Positions 1-10,100 of a stretch of 62,138 bases of DNA are shown here, piece after piece (within the stretch, counting starts at the first letter, position 1; every line of letters begins with the position of its first letter). The notes below the pieces were generated by a model that was not told where the DNA came from, ran no database searches, and saw only the letters and a program-made list of their open reading frames with translations. A program made the position numbers and the translations under genes. The DNA comes from Labrys sp. WJW. Lineage in GTDB: Bacteria > Pseudomonadota > Alphaproteobacteria > Rhizobiales > Labraceae. The stretch spans positions 1 to 62,138 of the forward strand of contig NZ_LYXZ01000060.1 of NCBI RefSeq assembly GCF_001676615.1. Direction: 5' to 3'.

Positions 1-333
1 CCCTCCACGCCACTGGAAATCGCCATCTGCGCCGACGCGGACCTCGGGCAGGCGGACATCAAGCTCGCTGCCATCTACGAAAAGGTGAGGAAGATTACGG
101 CCGGCGAGCCGGACAGGAAGCTTCTGGTCGAAAGCCAGCGCTCATGGCTCACCTTCGTGCAGGGAACCTGCCCGCTCGGTGCTGTCGGCGGCATTCCGCC
201 GGTGCTGGGGCGTGCTTGCGTGCGTTCCGCTTTCGAACTGCGCGGGAAACAGCTCATGGCTTGCCTGTCGAAGCCGGACATCGAGCGCAAAGCCTGCCTC
301 GATGATTTCAAGATCCTCGAAGACAAGAAGTAG
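1..333 (+). CDS. LprI-like / DUF1311 protein, 5' end missing
   Basis: The reading frame is open from the first base of the window, so the gene begins upstream. The visible 110 residues fit the lysozyme-inhibitor LprI N-terminal family (DUF1311): an early Cys-Ala-Asp, then a helix with Asp-Ile-Lys-Leu-Ala-Ala-Ile-Tyr, then the family signature Gln-Arg-Ser-Trp-Leu, followed by further cysteines (TC, RACV, KACL). These cysteines probably form disulfides in a secreted or periplasmic protein. A GTG at 85 could be read as a start, but the conserved first Cys lies upstream of it, so that is not the true start. The signal peptide cannot be seen. The family link is fair; a biological role is not implied. 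Confidence 0.6.
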   Translation, partial: PSTPLEIAICADADLGQADIKLAAIYEKVRKITAGEPDRKLLVESQRSWLTFVQGTCPLGAVGGIPPVLGRACVRSAFELRGKQLMACLSKPDIERKACLDDFKILEDKK

Positions 334-401
334 TCTTTGGAGCGTTGTCCAGAAAGGCTGGCGCATGGCCGGGCCTCTATGCGCGACCGCATCGCTTCGC
401 G

Positions 402-1103
402 TCAGCCGCGCGCCAGATCCTGCCGGTCGAGCAGCACCTCGATCCGGCCGTCCGCCATCCGCGCCGCCTTGTCGCACATATGGCCGATCACGTCGGGGTC
501 GTGGCTCACCAGCACCAGTGTCATGCCGTGGCGGCGCTTGAGGTCGTTGAGCAGATTGAGGATGCCGGCCTGCACCGAGATGTCGAGCGCCGAGGTTGGT
601 TCGTCGAGCAGCAGCAGCCGGGGCTCGAGCAGCAGGGCCCGGGCGATCGCCACGCGCTGGCGCTGGCCGCCGGAGAGCTGGTGCGGATAGCGTCCCGCGA
701 TCTCGGCGGCGAGGCCGACATCGGCGAGGCTGGCCCTGACACGACCGGCAATATCGGTCTCTCCTCGTATTTCCAGCGGTTCGCCGAGCACGCGCCCGAT
801 CGTGTGGCGCGGATGCAGCGAGGCATAGGGATCCTGGAACACCATCTGGATGTCGCGCCTCAGGGCGCCCTCGATGGCGCGCCCCGGCTGCAGGGAATGC
901 CCGAATACCGCAATCGCGCCCTGCCAGTTCAGGTTCAGTCCGGCAAGGACGCGCAGCACCGTGCTCTTGCCGCAGCCCGACGGTCCGACCAGCCCGAAGG
1001 TCTCGCCGGGCTCTACGGCAAAGCTCACACCGCGCACGGCGGCAAAGCTGCGGCCGCGACGCTGGAAGCTGACCTCCAGATTGTCGATCGACAGCGCCGT
1101 CAT
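402..1103 (-). CDS. ABC importer ATP-binding subunit, DppF/OppF type
   Basis: 233-residue ATPase of the peptide/nickel (family 5) importers, working on the cytoplasmic face. It shows Walker A (GPSGCGKST), Q-loop (VFQDPYASLHP), signature LSGGQRQRV, Walker B LLLLDEPTSALD and the H-loop SHD. I chose the ATG at 1103 because it overlaps the stop of the preceding ATPase by four bases (ATGA). The in-frame start 30 codons upstream would lie deep inside that gene. The C-terminal oligopeptide extension seen in many DppF proteins is almost absent. It is the last gene of a five-gene minus-strand operon (SBP, permease, permease, ATPase, ATPase). Confidence 0.9.
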   Translation of the reverse strand: MTALSIDNLEVSFQRRGRSFAAVRGVSFAVEPGETFGLVGPSGCGKSTVLRVLAGLNLNWQGAIAVFGHSLQPGRAIEGALRRDIQMVFQDPYASLHPRHTIGRVLGEPLEIRGETDIAGRVRASLADVGLAAEIAGRYPHQLSGGQRQRVAIARALLLEPRLLLLDEPTSALDISVQAGILNLLNDLKRRHGMTLVLVSHDPDVIGHMCDKAARMADGRIEVLLDRQDLARG

Positions 1104-1978
1104 TGCCGTGCATCCCCTGGGTAAGGCGCTTGCGGGGTGTCGGGAGCCGGCAGGCGGGTGCCGTAGGTCGCTGCCGAGGGGCGAGCCTGCCACAGGCCGC
1201 GCGTATAGGGATGGCTTGCCTGGGCGAGCTCATTGGCCGGAAGAGCATCGACGATCGAGCCCTGGCGCATCACCAGGACGCGGTCGGCAAAGCGGGAAAC
1301 CTGCTGCAGGTCGTGGCTGATCAGGAGCAGGCCCATGCCGCGTTCGCGTGCCAGCCGCTCCAGCAATCCGAGGATCTGATCGCGCACGACATGGTCGAGC
1401 GCGGAAGTCGGTTCGTCGGCAATCAGCAGCTCCGGCTCGCCGATCAGCATGGCGGCGATCATCACGCGCTGGCCCATGCCGCCGGAGAGTTCGGCCGGCA
1501 GGCTGCCATAGACACGCTCGGGATCGTCGAGGCCCACCTGCTCGAGCAGGGCGAGAGCCTTTCGTCGCCGTTCGGCCTTGGGCAGGCGGCCATGCAGCAG
1601 CAGGACCTCCTCCACCTGGCGACCGACACGGTGAGCCGGATTGAGCGAGAATTTCGGATCCTGCAGCACCAGGCCGATGCGCCGGCCGCGCAGGCGCTGC
1701 CAACCCCGGGCGTCGAGACCGGCGAGGTCGGTCTCGCCCAGCCGCAGGCCGGCTGCCCGCGCTGCGAGGCTGGTGGGTAGCAGGCCCATGATCGCCCGCG
1801 CGGTGAGCGACTTGCCTGAGCCGGATTCGCCGACGATCGCCACTTTCTCGCGCCCGACCGTGAAAGAGATGCCGTGCACGAGCTGGCGAGGCGCCGCTTC
1901 GCGGCCTTCCTTGTCCTCGACTGTCTTGTCCTTGGTCTCGACCACCAGGTCCTCGACCTGCAGCAGCGTATCAGTCAT
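1100..1978 (-). CDS. ABC importer ATP-binding subunit, DppD/OppD type
   Basis: 292-residue ATPase partner of the downstream DppF-like subunit. Walker A GESGSGKSLT, signature LSGGMGQRV, Walker B LLIADEPTSALD and H-loop SHDLQQ are all intact. The region just before the end (SHPYTRGLWQARP) is the usual start of the peptide-transporter C-terminal domain. It overlaps the upstream permease stop (1971-1978) by eight bases, so the two are translationally coupled. An insertion of charged residues (about 16-27, rich in Lys/Glu/Asp) precedes Walker A and is unusual but does not break a motif. Confidence 0.9.
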   Translation of the reverse strand: MTDTLLQVEDLVVETKDKTVEDKEGREAAPRQLVHGISFTVGREKVAIVGESGSGKSLTARAIMGLLPTSLAARAAGLRLGETDLAGLDARGWQRLRGRRIGLVLQDPKFSLNPAHRVGRQVEEVLLLHGRLPKAERRRKALALLEQVGLDDPERVYGSLPAELSGGMGQRVMIAAMLIGEPELLIADEPTSALDHVVRDQILGLLERLARERGMGLLLISHDLQQVSRFADRVLVMRQGSIVDALPANELAQASHPYTRGLWQARPSAATYGTRLPAPDTPQAPYPGDARQ

Positions 1979-2807
1979 GGCGCGGATCCAGGATGTCGCG
2001 CAAGCCGTCCCCCAGCAGGTTCAGGGCGAGGCTGGTGATGAAGATGGCAAGGCCCGGCGCGGCGGCGATCCACCACTGGTCGAAGATCACCTTGGTACCA
2101 TCAGCCACCATCGAGCCCCATTCGGCCATGGGCGGGCGCACGCCGAGGCCGAGGAAACCCAGGCCGGCGGCGGCCAGGATGATGCCGGCGAGGTCGAGGG
2201 CCAGCCGGATGATGGCCGACGGCAGCACGAGCGGCAGCACATGGCCGAGAAGCAGGCGCGGCCCCCTGATGCCGACCATGGACGCGGCGGCGAGATAGTC
2301 GCTGCGGGCCAGGGCAGCGGTTTCAACCCGGGCGAGCCGGGCATAGGCAGGCCAACTCGTCAGGGCCAAGGCAAGGGCGCCATTGACCAGGCCGGGGCCG
2401 AGGATGGCAACGAAGGCGAAGGCCAGCACCAGGCGCGGGAAGGACATCACGATGTCGGTCAGGCGCATCAGCACCCGCTCGGTGAGGCCGCCGAAGAAGC
2501 CGGCGACCAGCCCGACGGCTACGCCGAGCGGAGCCATCAGCACGGTGACCAGGACGATGAGCAGCAGGGTCGGCTGCGCGCCGTAGATCAGGCGCGAAAG
2601 CAGGTCGCGCCCGAAGCCGTCCGTGCCGAGCCAGTGCTGCCAGGATGGGGCGGCGAGACGGATGGCGCTGTCCTGCAGGTTGGGATCGTAGGGGGCGATC
2701 AGCGGGGCCGCCAGCGCCATGAAGACGAGCAGGACGAGCACGCTCGCCCCTATCAAGGCGGATGGCGAACGGCGCAGGGCCGCCAGGGCGGTGACGAGGA
2801 AGGCCAT
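1971..2807 (-). CDS. ABC importer permease, DppC/OppC type
   Basis: 278-residue inner-membrane permease. It has a first membrane helix at about 15-35, then the family motif DGFGRDLLSRLIYGAQ before five further helices, and the EAA loop (ASMVGIRGPRLLLGHVLP) that docks on the ATPase. The C-terminus (NLLGDGLRDILDPR) is a DppC hallmark. The start at 2807 was chosen because it overlaps the stop of the DppB gene by one base; longer starts would run far into dppB. Substrate is not deducible; family members carry peptides, nickel, opines or glutathione. Confidence 0.9.
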   Translation of the reverse strand: MAFLVTALAALRRSPSALIGASVLVLLVFMALAAPLIAPYDPNLQDSAIRLAAPSWQHWLGTDGFGRDLLSRLIYGAQPTLLLIVLVTVLMAPLGVAVGLVAGFFGGLTERVLMRLTDIVMSFPRLVLAFAFVAILGPGLVNGALALALTSWPAYARLARVETAALARSDYLAAASMVGIRGPRLLLGHVLPLVLPSAIIRLALDLAGIILAAAGLGFLGLGVRPPMAEWGSMVADGTKVIFDQWWIAAAPGLAIFITSLALNLLGDGLRDILDPRHD

Positions 2808-3865
2808 CAGCCGCGCTCCGCCAATGCGGCCGGATCGATGCGGGTGACGATCAGGTCGGTGAGGCTGTTGAGCAGCACGAAGGCCATGCCGATCGCCAGG
2901 GTCGAGCCGAGGATGGCGGCGGTGTCGCCGGCGAACATGGCAACGGTGAGATAGCGCCCGATGCCGGGCCAGGCGAATACCGTCTCGGTCAGCACCGCGC
3001 CCTCGAGCAGGCTGGCATAGGCGAGGGCGACCACGGTGATCAGCGTGCCAGCCACATTGGGTAGGATATGGACCAGCACCACGCGCAGGGGCCCCGCTCC
3101 CTTGGCGCGGGCGGTGAGCACATATTCCCTGGAAAGCTGTTCGAGAATGGCGGCACGCGTCAGCCTCGAAATGCCGGCCATCGCATAGAGGGCCAGCACT
3201 GCCGTCGGCAAAACGAGATGGGCGAGGGCACTGCGCAGGGCGCCCGGCGTCCCCGCAAGCCAGGCATCGATCAACGCGAAGCCGGTGACGGGTTTCATGG
3301 TGTATTGGAACACGATGTCGAGGCGCCCCGGTCCTGGCGCCCAATGCAGCCTGGCATAGAACAGCAGCAGGAAGATCAGGCCGAGCCAGAAGATCGGCGT
3401 CGAATAGCCGATCAGCGACAGCAGGCGGGCGATGTTGTCGAGCAGGCCGCGCGGCCGCAGCGCTGCCAGGATGCCGAGCGCCAGGCCGAGTGTGGCGCCG
3501 ATCAGCGCCGCGGCGGTGGCCAGTTCGAGCGTCGCGGTGAAGGTGCGCAGGATGTCGGAGCGGACGGGCTGGCCCGTCGAGGTGGCCATGCCGAGATCGC
3601 CTTGGACGACATGGCCGAGATAGCGCAAGAACTGCATCACCAGCGGCTGGTCGAGCCCGAGTTCGCGGCGCGCGGCCTCGTAGCTCGACTGGCTGGCGTG
3701 ATCCCCGACCTGCTGCAGGGCAGGATCGATGCTGGAGAGCCTGGTCAGGATGAAGGTGACGACGATCAGGCCGAACAGCGTCAGAACGACGGACAGCAGC
3801 CAGCGCAGCACTCTGAGCACCGGGCGGAGGAAGGGCCTGGCGCCCGGCGTTTCATCAGCTTGCAT
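2807..3865 (-). CDS. ABC importer permease, DppB/OppB type
   Basis: 352-residue permease with an N-terminal helix (about 18-42), a periplasmic stretch with the typical RRELGLDQPL, and five more helices. The EAA-like loop is REYVLTARAKGAGPLRVVLVHILPN, residues around 240. The C-terminal GAVLTETVFAWPGIGRYL segment is diagnostic for DppB. It is the second gene of the operon, separated from the binding-protein gene by 95 bases holding a strong hairpin (3922-3954). Confidence 0.9.
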   Translation of the reverse strand: MQADETPGARPFLRPVLRVLRWLLSVVLTLFGLIVVTFILTRLSSIDPALQQVGDHASQSSYEAARRELGLDQPLVMQFLRYLGHVVQGDLGMATSTGQPVRSDILRTFTATLELATAAALIGATLGLALGILAALRPRGLLDNIARLLSLIGYSTPIFWLGLIFLLLFYARLHWAPGPGRLDIVFQYTMKPVTGFALIDAWLAGTPGALRSALAHLVLPTAVLALYAMAGISRLTRAAILEQLSREYVLTARAKGAGPLRVVLVHILPNVAGTLITVVALAYASLLEGAVLTETVFAWPGIGRYLTVAMFAGDTAAILGSTLAIGMAFVLLNSLTDLIVTRIDPAALAERG

Positions 3866-3921
3866 CGTCAGTCCTGGAAGTGGCGCGAATGCGAAGCCCC
3901 GGCGCCACGAGGGAGAAGGCC

Positions 3922-3954
3922 GTCTCGTCCCAATCTCGACGATTGGAACGAGAC
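3922..3954 (-). other. Intercistronic hairpin between binding-protein and permease genes
   Basis: Two 14-base arms (3922-3935 and 3941-3954) pair with one mismatch around the 5-base loop TCGAC. There is no U-tract, so it is not a standard terminator. It sits just 3' of the substrate-binding-protein gene in the direction of transcription. From established work on malE-malF and similar operons, such hairpins protect the upstream message from 3' exonucleases and lower expression of the permease genes. Confidence 0.65.
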
Positions 3955-3960
3955 ATCAAG

Positions 3961-5547
3961 TCACTTCTCGACCTGATCGTAATAAACCTGGTCGGCGTTG
4001 AGGCCCTGGGCATAACCCTTGACCGCCTTGCTGAGCACAACCTGGTCGCTGCCCTGGAACATCAGCACATAGGGGGCACTCTTCTGGATCTTGCGCTGCA
4101 GCGTCTCGTAGAGGGCGGCGCGCTTGGCCGGATCCTGCTCCTTCACGGCGGCGGCCGTCTCGTCGCTGAGTTCGGGAATCACCCAGCCCGCCTGCTTGGC
4201 GATGGTATTGTACTTGTTGTCGCGGTTGATCGCGAAGGCACTGGCGTTGGAATGCGGGTCGAAATAGTCAGGAATCCAGTAGCGCAGCGTGAATTCATAC
4301 TGGCCCGAGCGGCCCTTGGCATAGATGTCGCTGGCGACGCCCGGCTGGATATCGAGCGTGAGGCCGACCTGGCCGAAGGTCTGCTGCAGGGACTGGGCGA
4401 TCTGCAGATAGGGCTCTTCGTTGAAGACGGGGAAGGCGATCTTGGTCGGGCCGATGCCGGCATCTGCCAGGATCTTTTTGGCCTTCTCGACATCGAGCTT
4501 GTAGGGATTGTCGTTGAGCGCACCCGGGAAGCCGGCGGGCAGGAAGGCCTGGTGCACCTGCGACTGCCCGCGCAGCAGGTTCTTGGCGATACCCTCATAG
4601 TCGACGAGGTAGCGCGCGGCTTCCCAGAAGGCGGGATTGCCGAGGGCGGCATTGGCCTTGGTGTTGATCAGGAGATAGTCCGAGCGGGCCGACGGCACGG
4701 CGAGCACGTTGAGCTTGCCCTCCTTCTTGAGGGCGTCGATCTGGTCGGCACCCAGGCCACGGGCGATATCGATGTCGCCCTGCTCGATCAAGAGACGGCG
4801 GGCGGCCGGGTCCGGCACGTTGCGCAGGATCACGCCCTGCAGCTTGGGGACGCCGCCCGGCGAGGTCGGATTGGCATCCAGGACCAGCGCCTCATGCGCG
4901 GTATAGGTGTTGATCTTGAAGGCGCCGCTGCCGGCCGAGTGCGACTTCAGCCAGCCATTGCCGAAATCGCCGTTGGCCGCCTGCGGAGAGACAGTGGCTT
5001 CGTCGACGACGGAGGCGATCGGCGCAGTCAGGATGGCGAGCACGAAGGCGGGGCCGACATCGGCCTGCCAGCTCAGCTTGACCTTGCCGTCATCGGCCTT
5101 GGTCACGGACTTGTCGACATTCTCCGCGGTCCAGCCGAGTTCGCCCAGGATAAAAGAGGGCGCCTTGTTGAGCTTCACCGCCCGTGAGAAGGAGAAGATC
5201 ACGTCCTCAGGACGCACGGGGTTGCCCGAGGCGAATTTGGCGTCCTTGGCCAGGGTGAAGACCAGGCTCTTGCCGTCGCTGCCGGCTTCCCAGGAAGTGG
5301 CGAGCGCCGGCTCGATGCGAGTGCCGTCCTGGCGGTTCGACTGCACCAGGCGCTGGTAGAGGGCATTGAAGGCCTGCACCGTCGTCAATTCGAAGCCCTC
5401 GGCCGGGTCGAAGCTGACGGCATCGTCGATCGACTGGCCGACCACCAGCAGGCCGGGTGGCGTTTCGGCCTGCGCCGCGACCACCAGCATGGTCGACAGG
5501 CCGGCGGCCATAATGGCGATGCCGGCCCTGTTCCAGAACTTACCCAT
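3961..5547 (-). CDS. ABC importer periplasmic substrate-binding protein, family 5
   Basis: 528-residue periplasmic receptor of a peptide-type importer. It has a Sec signal peptide (about 1-28, ending AQA-ET), then the SBP family 5 fold: SFDPAEGFELTTVQAFNALYQRL near the N-terminus, the DVIFSF segment, and RYWIPDYFDPHSN late in the protein. The start at 5547 has a GAGG ribosome site six bases upstream. The ATG four codons earlier would overlap that site. It is the first gene of the five-gene operon. Length is normal for the family; ligand unknown. Confidence 0.92.
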   Translation of the reverse strand: MGKFWNRAGIAIMAAGLSTMLVVAAQAETPPGLLVVGQSIDDAVSFDPAEGFELTTVQAFNALYQRLVQSNRQDGTRIEPALATSWEAGSDGKSLVFTLAKDAKFASGNPVRPEDVIFSFSRAVKLNKAPSFILGELGWTAENVDKSVTKADDGKVKLSWQADVGPAFVLAILTAPIASVVDEATVSPQAANGDFGNGWLKSHSAGSGAFKINTYTAHEALVLDANPTSPGGVPKLQGVILRNVPDPAARRLLIEQGDIDIARGLGADQIDALKKEGKLNVLAVPSARSDYLLINTKANAALGNPAFWEAARYLVDYEGIAKNLLRGQSQVHQAFLPAGFPGALNDNPYKLDVEKAKKILADAGIGPTKIAFPVFNEEPYLQIAQSLQQTFGQVGLTLDIQPGVASDIYAKGRSGQYEFTLRYWIPDYFDPHSNASAFAINRDNKYNTIAKQAGWVIPELSDETAAAVKEQDPAKRAALYETLQRKIQKSAPYVLMFQGSDQVVLSKAVKGYAQGLNADQVYYDQVEK

Positions 5548-5910
5548 TTCACACCTCATGACAGCCGAAACCTTTGGGGAATGCCCGGTTCCCGGCCTTT
5601 CAGCCGCGACGATTAGGCAAGCCGATTGCTATGGTCAATATCTTTCTATCAATCTTGTAGACTATTGGTTGCGGGCCCGAGCCAGCCTGAACCGTGATCA
5701 CGAAATTTCGGTTCCTATACACGAAAACGTGTGCGCGCGGAGGCTCGTTGTGCCGGATGAGAAACAATGCGTTCACATACTCGCTGCAATTTGTACGCAT
5801 TGATACATCGCAACACCCGTTTCCGGATATGGTCGGCAGCGGTGGGTATCGTCGTGAAAAAGGGGGAGGCCTCGCCTGCCCGGACCTAATGAAGATCTGA
5901 TGGCGGCTCG
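5548..5910. other. Divergent intergenic region, dpp-like operon / RND operon
   Basis: 363 bases without a convincing gene. AT content rises sharply at 5630-5830 compared with the flanks, as expected for promoter DNA. It carries a candidate minus-strand promoter (5610-5638) and must carry the plus-strand promoter for the efflux operon, which I could not place with confidence. Confidence 0.6.
5610..5638 (-). promoter_or_regulatory. Candidate sigma70-type promoter of the dpp-like operon
   Basis: On the minus strand TTGACC (5638-5633) is followed by a 17-base spacer and TAATCG (5615-5610). Initiation near 5603 would give a leader of about 55 bases to the start at 5547. Only a sequence match; no experimental support. 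Confidence 0.35.
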
Positions 5911-7158
5911 ATGAAGCGTCTTCTCAATTTCGTGCTTGTTCTCGTCCTGGTCGTCGGCCTGGCCTGGTGGCAGCGTGCCAGCCTGGTGCCCTGGCTGGTG
6001 CAGACGGTGCCTTCCTCCAAGACTCTCATTGCCGCTCTGCCTGGCTTTGCCGATGCGTTGCATGCCCCCGAAGCGCCGCAGGCGGCCGGAACTGGCAAGT
6101 CTTCGCAGCGCAACGCCGCGCCCGTGCCGGTGGTGCTCGTCGAGGCGGTCGCCAAGCAGATGCCGATGGTGATCGATGCCGTCGGCACCGCCACGCCCTA
6201 CGCCTCCATCCAGATCCGCACCCGCATCGACAACACCGCGGTGACGAGTGTTCGCGTCGCCGAAGGCGCCGAGGTCAAGCAGGGAGACATTCTCTTCACC
6301 CTCGACGATCGCGCCATCAAGGCGCAGATCGCCCAGATCCAGGCCCAGATCGCGCGCGACCAGGCCCAGATCGCCCAGGCCCAGATTGATCTTTCCCGCG
6401 CCAATGACCTGCTCGCCCGCAATGCCGGTGCGGCGACCACGCGCGATACGGCCGCCACTGCCCTCAAGGTCGGGCAGGCGCAGCTTCAGGCCGACCAGGC
6501 CTCGCTGGAAGCGGCCGAGGTAACCCTCGATTATACCGTGATCCGTGCACCCGTGCCCGGGCGCATCGGCTCGATCCCGGTCAAGCCTGGCTCGACGGTG
6601 CGCACCTCCGACACCGCCCCGCTCGCCACCGTGAACCAGCTCGATCCGGCCGTGGTGGCCTTCTCGATCCCGCAGTCGCGGCTGGCCGAGCTGCGCGAGG
6701 CGATGGCGAAGGGCCCGGTGCGCGTCGATGCCCTCACAGGCAACAACACGCTCACCGGCCAGGTGTCCTTCGTCGAGAACGCCATCGATGCCGCCACGGG
6801 CACCATCATGGTCAAGGCCGACATCCCCAATCCGCACGAGATCCTGTGGGGCGGCGCCTTCGTCAATGTGCAGGTCGTCCTGCCCAATGCCAGCCCGCAG
6901 GTGGTGGTTCCCGATGCCGCCGTCCAGCTCGGCCAAAAGGGAAGCTACGTCTTCGTGGTGAAAGATGGTAAAACAGCTGAGCTTCGGCCCGTGACCGTGG
7001 CGCGCGTCGCAGGCGCCGATGCCGTGATCACCAAGGGCGTCGAGAGCGGCGAGCAGGTGGTAGTCGACGGGGTTCTGCGCCTCGTCGACGGCGCGCCGGT
7101 CGCCATCAATGCGGGGGCCAAGGAGAGCACCGCCGCCAATACCTCTGCCAAGAGCTGA
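5911..7158 (+). CDS. RND efflux membrane-fusion (periplasmic adaptor) protein, MdtA/AcrA type
   Basis: 415-residue HlyD/MFP-family adaptor that links an inner-membrane RND pump to an outer-membrane channel. It is anchored by one N-terminal membrane helix (about 5-22). A lipoyl half-motif is followed by a coiled-coil hairpin made of strikingly regular AQI/ARDQAQIAQAQ repeats (about 130-165), then the second lipoyl half (TVIRAPVPGRIGSIPVKPGS). The beta-barrel and membrane-proximal domain follow. The RND pump gene starts 17 bases downstream, so the two form an operon. No outer-membrane channel gene is present, so a TolC-like protein elsewhere would be needed. Confidence 0.92.
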   Translation: MKRLLNFVLVLVLVVGLAWWQRASLVPWLVQTVPSSKTLIAALPGFADALHAPEAPQAAGTGKSSQRNAAPVPVVLVEAVAKQMPMVIDAVGTATPYASIQIRTRIDNTAVTSVRVAEGAEVKQGDILFTLDDRAIKAQIAQIQAQIARDQAQIAQAQIDLSRANDLLARNAGAATTRDTAATALKVGQAQLQADQASLEAAEVTLDYTVIRAPVPGRIGSIPVKPGSTVRTSDTAPLATVNQLDPAVVAFSIPQSRLAELREAMAKGPVRVDALTGNNTLTGQVSFVENAIDAATGTIMVKADIPNPHEILWGGAFVNVQVVLPNASPQVVVPDAAVQLGQKGSYVFVVKDGKTAELRPVTVARVAGADAVITKGVESGEQVVVDGVLRLVDGAPVAINAGAKESTAANTSAKS

Positions 7159-7175
7159 AGCCGGGAGACAAGCCG

Positions 7176-10100
7176 TTGCTTTCGGAACTGTGCATCCGCC
7201 GCCCGGTCATGACCATCCTGTTGATGGTCTCCTTCATTGCGGCCGGCTGGTTCGGCTACCGGCAATTGCCGGTGGCGGCCGTGCCGCGTGTCGACTATCC
7301 GACCATTTCGGTGACCGCCACCCTGCCGGGCGCCAGCCCGGAAACCATGGCTTCCTCGGTGGCCGCCATTCTCGAGAAGCAATTCTCGGCGATCTCCGGC
7401 ATCTCGACGATGTCGTCGACCTCCTATCTGGGCTCGACCCAGATCGTGCTGCAGTTCGATCTCAACCGCAATGTCGATGGCGCGGCACTGGACGTGCAGG
7501 CGGCGATCGCCACGGCGCAGCGCCAACTGCCCAACGAGATGACCACGCCGCCGAGCTTCAGGAAGGTCAACCCGGCCGACCAGCCGGTGATCTTCATGGC
7601 GCTGACCTCCGACCAGGCGCGCACATCGGACATTGACCGCTTCGCCCAGTCCAACATCCAGCCGCTGCTGGCAACCCTGCCGGGCGTCGCCCAGGTCAAT
7701 ATCTGGGGTTCGCAGCAATACGCCGTGCGGGTGGAGGCAGACCTCGACCAGCTCACCGCGCGTGGCCTCACCCTCGACGATTTGCAAAAGGCCGTCGCCG
7801 CTGCCAATTCCAACACGCCGGTCGGTTCGACCAGCAATAACGGCCGCAACCTCATCCTTGATGCCACCGGCCCGATCCGCTACGCCAAGGGCTACATGCC
7901 GATCGTGGTGTCGTCCAGGAATGGCGCCCCTGTGCTGCTGCAGGATGTGGCGCGGGCGGTCGACAGCGTCGAGAACGACAAGACTGCGGCCTGGCGTAAC
8001 GCGACCCGCGGCATCATCATCGCCATCCAGCGCCAGCCCGACGCCAACACGGTCGCCGTGGTCGACGCGGTCAAGAACACCTTGCCCAAGATCCGCGAGA
8101 GCCTGCCTGTAGGTGTCAGCCTCGACATGCTGCTGGACCGCTCCGTGCCGATCCGCGCCGCGGTTGAAGATGTCGAGTTCACGCTGGGCCTGTCGATCCT
8201 GCTGGTCATCATGGTGATTTACTTCTTCCTGCGCAGTGCGCGGGCCACCTTGATTCCGGCCATCGCCCTGCCGATCTCGCTGATCGGTACCTTCGCGGGC
8301 ATGTATGTGCTCGGTTTTTCGATCGACAACATCTCCCTGCTCGCCTTGACGCTGTGCGTCGGCTTCGTGGTCGACGACGCCATCGTCATGCTGGAGAACA
8401 TTGTCCGCCACGTCGAACTGGGGCAGAAACCCTTTGCCGCGGCCCTGATAGGCTCGCGCGAAGTCGGCTTCACCATCCTGGCCATGACGTTGTCGCTGAT
8501 CGCCGTGTTCATCCCGGTGATCTTCATGGGCGGCATCGTCGGGCGGATGTTCTCCGAATTCGGCTATGTGATGGCCATCGCCATCCTGATCTCGGGCGTG
8601 GTCTCGCTGACGCTGACGCCGATGCTGTGCTCGCGCCTGATCAAGGAGCATGCAGAGGAAAAGCGCCCGGGGCTGCTGCTGCGCCTGTTCGAAGCCGGCT
8701 TCAACTGGCTGACCAGGGGCTATGCCCTCACAGTGCGCTGGGCTGTCAATTCGCCCGGCTTCATGCTCACCGTCACGGCGGCGACCTTCGTCGTCACCGC
8801 CATCCTCTTCGTCAACATCCCCAAGGGCTTCTTCCCGCAGGAGGACATGGGCTTCGTTTCCGTCTCGACGGTGGGACCCGACGACGTCTCCTTCGAGGCC
8901 ATGATGGCGCGCCAGCAGGCCGTCGTCACCGAATTGCGCAAGGATCCCGACGTCGTCTCCATCCTGTCGAGCATCGGCGGCGGGGCGACCAGCCAGATCA
9001 GCTCCGGCTCCATGAATATCCAGCTGCGCGACAAGCCGGCGCGCCAGGATCCGATCGACGTGGTGATCAAGCGCCTCTCCCAGGAAGCGGCGAAGGTGCC
9101 CGGCATCAACACCTATTTCCAGGCGGTGCAGTCGATCAATATCGGCGCCACCCGCTCGCGCAGCCAGTACCAATACGCGCTGATGTCGCCCGACGTCGAC
9201 GAATTGCGCACCAACGCCCAGAAGCTGCAGGCGCGCATGGCCCAGATTCCGGGCATCACCGGCGTCAATTCCGACCTGCAGATCAAGGCGCGCGATGCCG
9301 TCGTCTCCATCGATCGCGACAATGCCGCCAAGCTCGGCGTCACCGTCGACCAGATCCGCTCCGCGCTTTATTCGGCCTATGGCACCAGCCAGGTCTCGAC
9401 CATCTATGCGCCCGAGAATACCTATGAGGTGATCCTGGAGGCGAGCCAGGCCTATAGCTCGCCGCAGGACCTGATGCGCAAGCTCAATGTGCGCTCGAGC
9501 TCGGGGGTGCTGATCCCGCTCGACAGCGTGGCGCGTATCGAGCAGAAGCCGTCCGCGGTCTCGTTGTCGCATATCGGCCAGCTGCCGTCGGTGACGATCT
9601 CCTTCAATCTCCAGCCCGGCGTTGCGCTCAGCCAGGCGGTGGACGCCATCCAGCAGGCGACGGCGGAGCTCGATATTCCCAAGACGATCTCCACCCAGTT
9701 CCAGGGTACGGCGCAGCAGTTCCAGGATTCGCTCGCCAGCATGCCGCTGCTGCTCTTCGCGGCGGTGCTGGTGGTCTACATCCTGCTCGGTATCCTCTAT
9801 GAGAGCTTCATCCACCCGATCACCATCCTGTCGGGCCTGCCGACGGCCGGCATCGGTGCCCTGCTGACCCTGCAGATGTTCTCGATGGACCTGTCGATCA
9901 TCGCCATGATCGGCCTGATCATGCTGATCGGCATCGTCAAGAAGAACGCCATCATGATGGTGGACTTCGCCGTGCAGCGCCGCTCGGCGGGCCTCTCCGC
10001 CAAGGAGGCCATCGTGGAGGCGGCGGTACTGCGCTTCCGCCCGATCATGATGACCTCGCTCGCCGCCATCCTCGGCGCGCTGCCGATCGCCCTCGGCCAT